In this document: in pieces, positions 57,216-64,000 of the stretch
Layout: each line of letters opens with the position of its first letter
Numbering within the stretch: the first letter of the stretch is position 1
DNA from: Streptomyces coeruleorubidus
GTDB lineage: Bacteria > Actinomycetota > Actinomycetes > Streptomycetales > Streptomycetaceae
DNA length: 64,000 nt
NCBI RefSeq assembly: GCF_028885415.1
Contig: NZ_CP118527.1
Coordinates: forward strand, 5,208,001 to 5,272,000
Direction of reading: 5' to 3'
Notes under the pieces: model-generated
The model's input: the letters and a program-made list of their open reading frames with translations, nothing else
Told to the model about the DNA's origin: nothing
Databases searched by the model: none
Program-made: the position numbers and the translations under genes

Positions 57216-57480
57216 TCATGGCCGCCCACACGGCCGCCTGAGCTTGACGTTTGCCTCGGTGAGCTGGGTGTTCCTTGATCGACTCGGCGCGTTGACCGTC
57301 TTGCCGACGTGGTGACGCCTGGCCCGGGGCTTGTTCTTCGAGCCGGGAGGCCGTCCAGGGCCTGGGCGTGTGGGTTTCGGTGCGGCCGCCGGTCTCGCGG
57401 CGGTCGCGTCGCGGAGGTTGCGAAGCCCGCGGCGGTCGGGGGCCGGGTGAGGCGGCGGGGTTCGGTGCGGCGTACCCAGG
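57216..57480 (-). pseudogene. IS transposase C-terminal remnant
   Basis: On the minus strand GPGRPPGSKNKPRARRHHVG followed by KTVN is the tail found in DDE transposases of a common Streptomyces IS family (GRPPGSKN-x-RPA-RY-VGK). Nothing of the catalytic core remains. Its left side abuts the duplicated dsbA 3' end. Confidence 0.6.
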
Positions 57481-57504
57481 GCCGGTGGACGTCCCGCGCC
57501 GCGG

Positions 57505-57599
57505 ACCGCGACCGAGTCGCCACCCTGGCCCATGGCCACGCCACCGCCGACGAGATCGATCGGCGACTGGTCGCCCTGACCACCGCCCCCACCCACTGA
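57505..57599 (+). pseudogene. Duplicate of dsbA-like gene 3' end
   Basis: DRDRVATLAHGHATADEIDR then RLVALTTAPTH and stop, nearly identical to the last 29 codons of the gene at 18722. The sequence before 57505 is unrelated (IS remnant side). Confidence 0.8.
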
Positions 57600-57626
57600 A
57601 TTCCGTCCCCCTCCAGGAGGCTCCGC

Positions 57627-57965
57627 ATGAGCACCCTCTCCTTCAAGGTCCTCGACCTCGACTTCCCGGCCGGCAGCAAGAACAAGACCGCCACGCTCGT
57701 CACCGGTGAGCAGGAGGCGCTGCTGGTCGACGCCGGCTTCACCCGCGCCGACGGTCACCGGCTGGCCGCCGAGATCCTCGACTCGGGCAAGAAGCTGACC
57801 ACCGTCTTCGTCAGCCACGGCGACCCCGACTTCTACTTCGGCGCCGAGGTCCTCGCCGACGCCTTCCCCGACGCCGCCTTCGTCGCCACCCCGATCGTCA
57901 TCGAGCACATCAAGCACTCCTACGAGGGCAAGCTCAAGGCGTGGGCGGCCCTCGGCCCGAACCTG
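57627..57965 (+). pseudogene. 5' fragment of an MBL-fold hydrolase gene, longer copy
   Basis: MSTLSFKVLDLDFPAGSKNK, GEQEALLVDAGFTRADGHRL, then KKLTTVFVSHGDPDFYFGAE and ATPIVIEHIKHSYEGKLKAW. SHGDPDFYFG is the HxHxDH-like metal region of the metallo-beta-lactamase fold. After GPNL the sequence changes to the integrase-scar region; the open frame to 58511 is a chimera. Roughly the first 113 residues remain. Confidence 0.8.
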
Positions 57966-58110
57966 CGCTCCCTTCCGGCGCACCTCCTTCGGGCGGAAGT
58001 GGCAGGGCTCGCGGGGTCGTTGGCCTCCCGGACGCATACCGCTTCTAGGACCGCGGTCACACCGGGCACACCCTTTCGACCCGCTCCGGCGCCACCCTCA
58101 AGGACACGAG

Positions 58111-58278
58111 GTCCGAGCCGGGCAGTCCTCCGAGAAGGCCGCGCTGATCTACCAGCACTCCGACGAGGAGCGGCAGCGGGAGGTGGCTGCCGGGCTCGAC
58201 GACCTGGTGCGTGCCGAGCGTGCGAAGTGCCACAAGGACGACCCCGCGCACCACAGCGAAGAGGCTGCCGAGAGCTAA
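58111..58278 (+). pseudogene. Tyrosine recombinase C-terminal remnant (scar E)
   Basis: VRAGQSSEKAALIYQHSDEE, RQREVAAGLDDLVRAERAK, HKDDPAHHSEEAAES and stop: 56 codons nearly identical to the copy at 50168, with the catalytic Tyr in ALIYQH. It is in a different frame from the MBL fragment before it. Confidence 0.85.
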
Positions 58279-58325
58279 TGGTGCGGTTGTGGTGCGCGAC
58301 CGGCCCACCGGTCTGGACAACAAAG

Positions 58326-58353
58326 AGCCCCCGGGTCTCTGACCTGGGGGTTT
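58326..58353. terminator. Bidirectional hairpin at scar E
   Basis: AGCCCCCGGGTC-tct-GACCTGGGGGTTT, third copy of the hairpin between integrase remnant and tRNA-Gly half. Confidence 0.75.
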
Positions 58354-58357
58354 CACA

Positions 58358-58402
58358 TGGAGCGGGTGACGAGAATCGAACTCGCGCTCTCAGCTTGGGA
58401 AG
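58358..58402 (-). repeat. att core: 3' half of tRNA-Gly(CCC), copy E
   Basis: Same 45-base core as copies B and D, from CTTCCCAAG to the encoded CCA on the minus strand. The next bases, GCGACGGCGCTTGGAAGGCG, are not the 5' half of a tRNA. Confidence 0.85.
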
Positions 58403-58467
58403 CGACGGCGCTTGGAAGGCGACATGGCTGTTGACCTGCGCTTATGTGGCTTACCGGCGGCCCTGTG

Positions 58468-58524
58468 AGGCAGGGTTCGCACCGCTGTTGATCGCTGTTG
58501 TCCGCTCTTAAGGGCACGCTGTGG
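58468..58524. repeat. Scar-flank repeat with GCACGCTGTGGGCAC
   Basis: CACCGCTGTTGATCGCTGTT, then GTCCGCTCTTAAGGGCACGC and TGTGGGCAC match 34882-34931 and 36683-36740 with few changes. No gene is seen between this block and 58671. Confidence 0.65.
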
Positions 58525-58671
58525 GCACGGCGTCGTGATCGATAGACCGCTGGGGCCGGGTAGGCGCTTTGCAGGTGCGGCATGACTCGGCTCGCAGGTC
58601 GCCTGAGCGGCGTCATCGCGACTGCACACATCGACGCCGTGCCCGTCTATGCAGTGCACTGCGCACCGCCT

Positions 58672-59495
58672 TTACGTCGGGCCGTCTGAAGGCGTGCGCC
58701 TCACCCGTTCCGCCGCGCTGAGGTTCACCTCCATCGTCACGTCCTCGCGGTTGTCATTGAGTCTTACTGCGAGCGCCTGGATGGACGTCTGGTCGAACCG
58801 GAACCGAGGCGGCCAGTCCAGCAGAGGGCTTGTCGGGGGCCATATCTGCAGGACAGAGCCGTGAAAGTCTTCAAGGGGCGCGAGGTCCCCGTCGAAGAAG
58901 GGGATGAAGACCTGAAACGCGACTTTGACGACTGAGAAGGTGACGCACAGGCCGAGCAGCTCGTATTTCGGATCTTTCCCGGGCATGTAGATCGGGCGCG
59001 ACACCAGAGCCAAGGGGTTCGGGTCGTGGTAGGCGGCGATCCAGGCCCTCATACCGTGGTGCGGCTGACGGTTGATCTCCAGTCCCTGGCCGGCACCGTG
59101 CGGAACGATGTTGCCGCCCACCGCGTCCAGGAGAACGGCCATCTTGGCGGCCCACAGAGCGAGTCGACCTTGCGCGTGCTCGTCGAGTGCTCTCACCTGG
59201 TGGAACATCGGGATGAGGATGTCCTTGACGTCGTTCTCCAGGGTCGACATCCACGTGTTTTTGCAGTGCTGGGTGTCGTCGGCCAGTTGATACGCCGCCG
59301 CTGCGGGTCCGTGCTCCGAATGCCGTGTCGCTTCATCTCGCGTACGAGCCACTTCGGGTAGATGTCTTCGTCCGTGGGCTGCCCCTGTGGGTCCAAGCAG
59401 AAGGGGCAGTGGCCAGGCGGAGCCGGCAACCAGTTCTCGTGCGCGTGGGCATCGGTGATCGGTTCGATGTTGATCACGGTCAGGTCCTCAGCCAC
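58672..59495 (-). pseudogene. HNH-endonuclease-like protein with a frameshift
   Basis: One frame opens at 59495 (MAEDLTVINIEPITDAHAHE) with GHCPFCLDPQG and EDIYPKWLVREMKRHG. Near 59285 the continuation moves to another frame (QLADDTQHCKNTWMSTLEND) and runs to 58672. CxxC...IYPKWL followed by C-N-x-W-M-S-x-LE is the layout of a group of HNH-like proteins (E/H-x-PKWL, C--CN-GWMS-LE). The second zinc knuckle seems to have lost a few residues (CKNTWMS). The C-terminal part is well conserved in appearance (FQVFIPFFDGDLAPLEDFHG). A frameshift and a damaged metal site suggest recent inactivation. Confidence 0.65.
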
Positions 59496-59797
59496 TTGGG
59501 CTCTGTCAGTGCGGAGAAGCGCCAGGAGGATCCGCGAAGGCGCGGCTCACGTCGACGCGCGTCCCGATCAACCAACTACCCGGGCGTGTGCCGCCTATCT
59601 CGACCCACGAGTGGCGGGCCCGCTTGATCAACTCCCCGCATCCGGCAAGGCAGTCCAGCCTGCGCCAGTCCGGACTCCATGCTCTCCACTCAGTCGCCAT
59701 GCCTCAGGATGCCACTCGCCGCGTCGCCATGTTTCGAGGTACGCCGCTGGCGCTTGGCACCCCCACGTACGGAATCTGCGCCGACGGGTGAACACGG
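59496..59797. other. 300-base gap without a supported gene
   Basis: Short frames on both strands lack coding character. It contains the promoter side of the HNH-like gene and the 3' flank of the LacI gene. Confidence 0.4.
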
Positions 59798-60817
59798 TTA
59801 CCCGCGCGGCGGCGCCGTACTACCCCTGATCACCAGCTGTGTCGGTACGACGACGTCGTGTTCTGTCTCCTCGCCGCGCAGGATGTCCAGGAGCATCCGC
59901 CCGGCACGCTCTCCCTGCTCCCGTACCGGTTGCCGCACCGTGGTCAGGTCGGTCAGCTCGGCGACCGGGTGGTCGTCGATGCCGATGACGGAGATGTCGT
60001 CGGGGATGCGCAGTCCGGCCCGGCGGAGTGTGCGGATTGCGCCGAGGGCGACCTCGTCGGAGTGGGCGTATACGGCGGTGGGCGGCTCGGGCTGGCTGAG
60101 GAGTTTGGCCATGGCGTCGGCGCCTTGGTCGCCGCCCCAGTCGACGGTGACGACGAGCCGCTCGTCGACCGGGATGCCGGCGTCGCGCAGAGCGGCGTAG
60201 TACGCGTTCGAGCGGCCCGACGGCTGGACCTCGTCCGGCTGGTCCGGGTCGACTGCCGCGATCATCGCGATGCGGCGGTGGCCCAGGAAGCGCAAATGGT
60301 CCATGGCCTGGCGGCCGGCGGTCTCGTCGTCGATGGAGACGTTCGGGTAGGGCGCGTGCTGGCCGCCCGCGGCGATGATCGTGACACCCATCAGCTCCAG
60401 GCGGCGCTGCTCCTCCTCACCGACCGGGAAGGCCAGGACCACGACGGCGTCGACCTTGCGGCGGGCGGGCAGGCGATGGAAGAAGTCGTGGCGGTCCTCG
60501 ATGCCGTCGACGTGGTAGAGCAGCACGTCCAGGTCGGCCGCGCGCAGTACGGACTCCAGTCCCTCCAGCAGCGCCGCGAAGAACCAGCGGGAGATGTGCG
60601 GTACGACCACCGCGACCCGGCCGGTGGCGCCGCCGGCCAGGCGGGACGCCTCGGGGGAGACGACGTAGGAGAGCTCCTCGGCGACCGCGAGGACGCGGCG
60701 GCGGGTGGCCTCGGATACGCCGTAGTCGTTGTTGAGCGCGCGTGAGGCGGTGGCCATCGAGACGCCGGCGGCACGGGCCACGTCGGCCATGTTGATCTTC
60801 TGGGAGCTCTGCGCCAT
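59798..60817 (-). CDS. LacI-family transcriptional regulator
   Basis: A 339-residue repressor. The helix-turn-helix is NMADVARAAGVSMATASRAL then NNDYGVSEATRRRVLAVAEE; the hinge helix follows (LAGGATGRVAVVVP). The periplasmic-binding-like core has GVTIIAAGGQHAPYPNVSID, FLGHRRIAMIAA and DDISVIGIDDHPVAELTDLT. It is divergent from the sugar ABC importer with a 300-base gap that contains two identical operators, so it most likely represses both and is released by the imported sugar or a derivative. Confidence 0.93.
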   Translation of the reverse strand: MAQSSQKINMADVARAAGVSMATASRALNNDYGVSEATRRRVLAVAEELSYVVSPEASRLAGGATGRVAVVVPHISRWFFAALLEGLESVLRAADLDVLLYHVDGIEDRHDFFHRLPARRKVDAVVVLAFPVGEEEQRRLELMGVTIIAAGGQHAPYPNVSIDDETAGRQAMDHLRFLGHRRIAMIAAVDPDQPDEVQPSGRSNAYYAALRDAGIPVDERLVVTVDWGGDQGADAMAKLLSQPEPPTAVYAHSDEVALGAIRTLRRAGLRIPDDISVIGIDDHPVAELTDLTTVRQPVREQGERAGRMLLDILRGEETEHDVVVPTQLVIRGSTAPPRG

Positions 60818-60848
60818 GCCGGAAGGCTAACCCACCAGCCGAGCGGAT

Positions 60849-61016
60849 CGGAAACGCTTCCGGAATCTTCGGAAGGTTTTCCGAGCTTCTCGGTGATGGC
60901 GATCGCTGCCCTGTCCGGCCATCTGATCGTTTCGGCACGTCACATGTATGTTGCGGCTTCGTTACTTGACAGGCTTGCTCGGCCGCCTCACTCTTTCGGG
61001 AACGGAAACGCTTCCG
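60849..61016. promoter_or_regulatory. Two CGGAAACGCTTCCG operators between LacI gene and importer
   Basis: CGGAAACGCTTCCG occurs at 60849-60862, near the LacI gene start, and at 61003-61016, before the importer. It is a near-palindrome of the type bound by LacI-family repressors (central CG). A TTGACA at 60966-60971 is a candidate -35 box of the importer promoter, which would put the second operator at about the transcription start. Confidence 0.75.
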
Positions 61017-61117
61017 AAACGACCTTCGCACCCCCTGTGGCCCGGTCGGGAAGCTCGCCGACCTCTGTCTGCCGACCGTGCCCTGGATCGGCAGCCGCAT
61101 GGATGCGAGGAGGCATC

Positions 61118-62515
61118 ATGCCCGAGCAGCACCCCACCTCCCCCGTCAGAACCGCCGACCGACGCCTGCGTGCCCCGCTGGCGTCCGTCGCCGCGGTGTC
61201 CGCGCTGGTGACGCTGGCCGCGTGCAGTGCTCCCGGCTCCGGCTCCGGCTCGGACTCCGGCGCGGCGGCGAACCCGACGCCGACCGCCGTCAACACCGCT
61301 GTCGCCGACACCCCGGCGGAGTTGACCCTGTTCTCCGCGGCCGGCCTGCAGACGTACCAGCAGGGCCTGGCGGACGCCTTCATGGCCAAGTACCCGAAGA
61401 TCAAGGTGAAGCTGCGGGTGGAGGCGGACAACAACTACAACACCGTCCTACCGAGGCTGCTGGCCTCCGACTCCACGCCCGACCTCGTCCAGCCCTACGA
61501 CCTCCTCGGCGGCGTCAAGGACAACCTGCTCACCAACCTCGACGCCTACGACAAGGCGTACGGCTGGAGCTCGACGGCGCCGGCTTCCGCGCTCGCGCCC
61601 GGACGGGTGTCGAACGGCGCGGTCGGTGGCGGTCCGCTGTATCAGGCGGGCGGTGCGGCGGGCCCGCTGGTCGGCGTCTTCTACAACAAGGAGCTGGCCG
61701 CCAAGGTCGGCATGAACACCGTGCCCGGCTCCATCACCGAACTCGAAGCCGTCATGGCGAAGGCGAAGAAGTCCGGCATCACTCCGATCGTCGCCTCCAA
61801 CCAGGACGGCCTGATCGGCCACCTCTACAACCTGCTGCTGGGCGACTACATGGGCGCCGAGAAGCTCAGCGACATCGTGTACCACCAGCCGGGCGCCACC
61901 CTGGACACCCCGGAAGCGGTCAAGGCCACCGAGACACTGCAGAAGTGGATCAAGGCCGGTTACTTCGCCTCCGACGTCAACGCCCTCAACCAGGAGGCGT
62001 CGTACGGCAAGTTCACCGGCGGCAAGGGCCTGTTCTTCTTCCAGGGCAGCTGGATCACGCAGACCCTCGACAAGAACTTCAAGGGCAAGTACGGCGTCTT
62101 CCCGATGCCGCCGGCCACGCAGGACGGCCCGTACGCGGGCATGACCAGCAACACCCTCGCCTTCTCCATCGCCGCCCGCTCCAAGAACAAGGACGCCGCC
62201 GCCCTGTTCCTGGACTTCCTCACCACCCCCGAGGCCGCGAAGGTCGCCGTCGACAACGGCTACGCCGCCCTGACCGACGGTACGGCCGCCCCGGGCAAGC
62301 CGTCGCTGTCCGGCACGCTGACCGAGCAGATCCAGGCCGGCTACGCCGCGATTGCCGCCGACAACGGCTTCGACAGCTGGCTGCAGAACGCCGCCCCGGC
62401 CCTCAACACCAAGCTGACCCAGCAGCTCCAGCTGCTGGTCTCCGGCAAGGTCGAGCCCGCCGCGATGGTCGAGACCCTCCAGACCACCTACGCCGACGCA
62501 CTGAAGAACAGCTGA
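61118..62515 (+). CDS. Sugar ABC transporter substrate-binding lipoprotein
   Basis: A 465-residue extracellular solute-binding protein (family 1). The ATG after CGAGGAGGC was chosen; the upstream open frame is not coding. A lipoprotein signal ends in TLAAC near residue 31, then a Gly/Ser/Ala linker. The binding fold shows ELTLFSAAGLQTYQQGLADA, SDSTPDLVQPYDLLGG, FYNKELAAKVGM, LFFFQGSWITQTL and FLDFLTTPEAAKVAVDNGY. It delivers a carbohydrate to the two permeases that follow. The substrate is not evident; the ATPase is either outside the window or a shared MsiK-like subunit. Confidence 0.92.
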   Translation: MPEQHPTSPVRTADRRLRAPLASVAAVSALVTLAACSAPGSGSGSDSGAAANPTPTAVNTAVADTPAELTLFSAAGLQTYQQGLADAFMAKYPKIKVKLRVEADNNYNTVLPRLLASDSTPDLVQPYDLLGGVKDNLLTNLDAYDKAYGWSSTAPASALAPGRVSNGAVGGGPLYQAGGAAGPLVGVFYNKELAAKVGMNTVPGSITELEAVMAKAKKSGITPIVASNQDGLIGHLYNLLLGDYMGAEKLSDIVYHQPGATLDTPEAVKATETLQKWIKAGYFASDVNALNQEASYGKFTGGKGLFFFQGSWITQTLDKNFKGKYGVFPMPPATQDGPYAGMTSNTLAFSIAARSKNKDAAALFLDFLTTPEAAKVAVDNGYAALTDGTAAPGKPSLSGTLTEQIQAGYAAIAADNGFDSWLQNAAPALNTKLTQQLQLLVSGKVEPAAMVETLQTTYADALKNS

Positions 62516-62520
62516 GGGGT

Positions 62521-63438
62521 ATGCGATCCACCAAGTCGCCCGTCGGCGTCACCGCCGCCCGGAGCCGCCACCGGCTCCGGGCCCGGCGGTGGGCCGGCTG
62601 GCTCTTCGCCCTCCCCGCCCTCGCCTTCTACGGCGTCTTCAACTTCTACCCGGTCCTGCTGTCGATCCAGTACTCCTTCTACGACTGGGACGGCGTCGGC
62701 GCCTCCACCTGGGTGGGCCTGAGGAACTACACCGAGGTCTTCACGGACAACGAGCAGTTCTCCTCCCTGCTCCACGCCTTCTACCTGATCCTCTTCTTCA
62801 CCATCCTGCCGGTGACCATCGCCCTGATCACCGCCTCCGTACTGAGGCAGCTGCAAGGCCGCTTCACCGGCGCCCTGGCCCGCACGCTCCTCTTCCTGCC
62901 GCAGATCATCCCCGGAGCCGCCGCGGGCGTCGCCTGGACCTGGATGTACTCCGACAACGGCGTGGTCAACCAGCTCCTGCGCGCCATCGGCCTCGACGGC
63001 GTCACCCGCGCTTGGCTCGCCGACTACACCTGGGCCCTGACCGCGGTCGGCTTCATCGGCACCTGGCTGTCCACCGGTCTGTGCACGATGCTGCTCCTGG
63101 CCGGCATCGGAAAGATCGACAACAGCCTGTACGAGGCGGCCCGCATCGACGGCGCCGGTCCCATCCGCCAGTTCCTGGCCGTCACCCTGCCCGGTCTGCG
63201 CAACGAGATCGGGGTCTGCGTCACCATCACGATCATCGCCGCGCTCGCCAGCTTCGACGTCGTCTATCTCGCCACCCAGGGCGGCCCCGGCACCCAGACC
63301 ATGGTCCCCGGCGTCGCCGTCTACCGTCTGGCCTTCAACGACGCCCGCCTCGGCGCGGCCTCCGCGCTCGCCGTCGTCCTCGCCCTGGTCGTGATCGCAG
63401 TCGTCGTCCCGCTCCAGCGCCTGTTCCGGGAGAAGTAG
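62521..63438 (+). CDS. Sugar ABC transporter permease (MalF-type)
   Basis: A 305-residue inner-membrane permease, 5 bases after the binding-protein gene. It has six membrane helices (FALPALAFYGVFNFYPVLLS first) and the EAA loop YEAARIDGAGPIRQFLAVTL that docks the ATPase. NYTEVFTDNEQF is the usual periplasmic loop. It forms the importer channel with the next gene. Confidence 0.93.
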   Translation: MRSTKSPVGVTAARSRHRLRARRWAGWLFALPALAFYGVFNFYPVLLSIQYSFYDWDGVGASTWVGLRNYTEVFTDNEQFSSLLHAFYLILFFTILPVTIALITASVLRQLQGRFTGALARTLLFLPQIIPGAAAGVAWTWMYSDNGVVNQLLRAIGLDGVTRAWLADYTWALTAVGFIGTWLSTGLCTMLLLAGIGKIDNSLYEAARIDGAGPIRQFLAVTLPGLRNEIGVCVTITIIAALASFDVVYLATQGGPGTQTMVPGVAVYRLAFNDARLGAASALAVVLALVVIAVVVPLQRLFREK

Positions 63439-63442
63439 TCCG

Positions 63443-64000
63443 ATGCCCGAACGCACGCAGACCGCACGCGCACTTCGCCGTCGCACTCCCGGACTCATCC
63501 TCATCACGGCCGCCGCGCTCTACTCCGTCGTCCCGCTCCTGAGCATGGTCAGCGCGGCCCTCGCGCCCCAGGGCACGTTTCCCTCCGGACTGAGCTGGCC
63601 GTCCGACCCGCACTGGCACAACTTCGTCGACGCCTGGAACGTCGCCAACATCACGACGCTGCTGAAGTCCAGCATGCTCATCGTGCTCGGCGTCGTCCCC
63701 GTCGCGGTCCTGATCGCGACGATGGCCGCGTACGCGATCGCCGTACTGGAGATCCCGCTGGGCGGCGTCTTCTACACGGTCCTCGTCCTGACGCTGACCC
63801 TGCCGTACGAGATTGTGATCGTCCCGCTCTACGAACAGACCAGAGCCATGGGCCTGTTGGGCACCCAGTGGGCGCTGATCCTCCCGCTCATCGGGATGAA
63901 CATGCCGTTCGCGGTGTTCTGGATGAGGGCGCACTTCGCAGGAGTACCGAAGGAGTTGTCCGAGGCGGCGGGCATGGACGGCGCTGGCCCCTGGCGCGCG
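63443..64000 (+). CDS. Sugar ABC transporter permease (MalG-type), 3' end outside window
   Basis: The start at ATG 63443, 4 bases after the previous stop, gives MPERTQTARALRRRTPGLIL and at least five membrane helices up to the EAA loop (VPKELSEAAGMDGAGPWRA), where the window ends. LPYEIVIVPLYEQTRAMGLL is the typical central block of this subunit. It completes the importer. Confidence 0.92.
   Translation, partial: MPERTQTARALRRRTPGLILITAAALYSVVPLLSMVSAALAPQGTFPSGLSWPSDPHWHNFVDAWNVANITTLLKSSMLIVLGVVPVAVLIATMAAYAIAVLEIPLGGVFYTVLVLTLTLPYEIVIVPLYEQTRAMGLLGTQWALILPLIGMNMPFAVFWMRAHFAGVPKELSEAAGMDGAGPWRA

Noticed and set aside
57966..58511. Continuation of the MBL-fold frame to 58511 as one 294-residue protein
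   Set aside because: Past about codon 113 it reads the integrase remnant and tRNA-Gly half in wrong frames; it is a chimera.
1..64000. CRISPR array, rRNA genes or a complete tRNA
   Set aside because: No regularly spaced repeats were seen, no rRNA-like sequence was noticed, and each tRNA-Gly copy lacks its 5' half.

Overview
The window is actinobacterial chromosome, almost certainly Streptomyces. Base composition is very GC-rich, GTG starts and ATGA/GTGA stop-start overlaps are frequent, and long antisense open frames shadow most genes. It carries a kdpFABC operon, a Tat signal, an LAATG cell-wall sorting motif, a DUF3618/holin-type envelope cluster and integrase remnants at a tRNA-Gly(CCC) 3' end.

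Left part (1-33.5 kb), mostly chromosomal functions with islands of decay. A polyamine-synthase-like membrane protein runs off the left edge. Next come a Pao/Yag-type aldehyde oxidoreductase operon (2Fe-2S, FAD and molybdopterin subunits plus an XdhC-type maturation factor), a GvpU-like orphan, and a GAF-PAS-PAS-GAF-PP2C-HATPase signalling phosphatase. A four-gene minus-strand operon follows (SDR, mannose-6-phosphate isomerase, alpha/beta hydrolase, sugar isomerase/epimerase), then malic enzyme, two lipoproteins, and a MarR regulator beside a DsbA-like protein. A YheO-like regulator heads an ornithine-cyclodeaminase-like and D-serine-dehydratase-like pair, divergent from an L-asparaginase across a TCTAGA-rich operator. 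The kdp operon comes next (a 27-aa membrane peptide, kdpF, A, B, C, then kdpE), but its kdpD is a 5' stub. It is followed by an amino-acid permease pseudogene and two secreted proteins.

Right part (33.5-59.7 kb) is an accessory region full of broken genes. At least three copies of the 3' half of tRNA-Gly(CCC) (about 40.9, 50.4 and 58.4 kb) lie next to remnants of the C-terminus of a tyrosine recombinase. Further partial copies occur near 34.8, 46.4 and 55.5 kb. This looks like repeated integration and deletion of integrative elements at one tRNA family site. Between these scars lie two VapBC toxin-antitoxin pairs, a frameshifted HNH-like gene, an intact two-gene unit of a HEPN-motif protein and a NACHT-type STAND NTPase (the best candidate for an undescribed defence system), a Tat-exported LAATG-anchored polysaccharide lyase with a GH59-like enzyme, and a JAB-domain protein next to an NTF2/VOC fusion. 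A ThuA-domain gene stopped by an in-frame TAG, a brkB fragment cut at an att core, a frameshifted PAP2 gene, a DUF1469/DUF3618 pair, a decayed carbonic anhydrase and an intact SulP transporter follow.

Right end (59.8-64 kb). A LacI-family regulator diverges from a sugar ABC importer (binding protein, two permeases, the second cut by the window edge). Two identical CGGAAACGCTTCCG operators lie between them, so this looks like a self-contained sugar-responsive unit.
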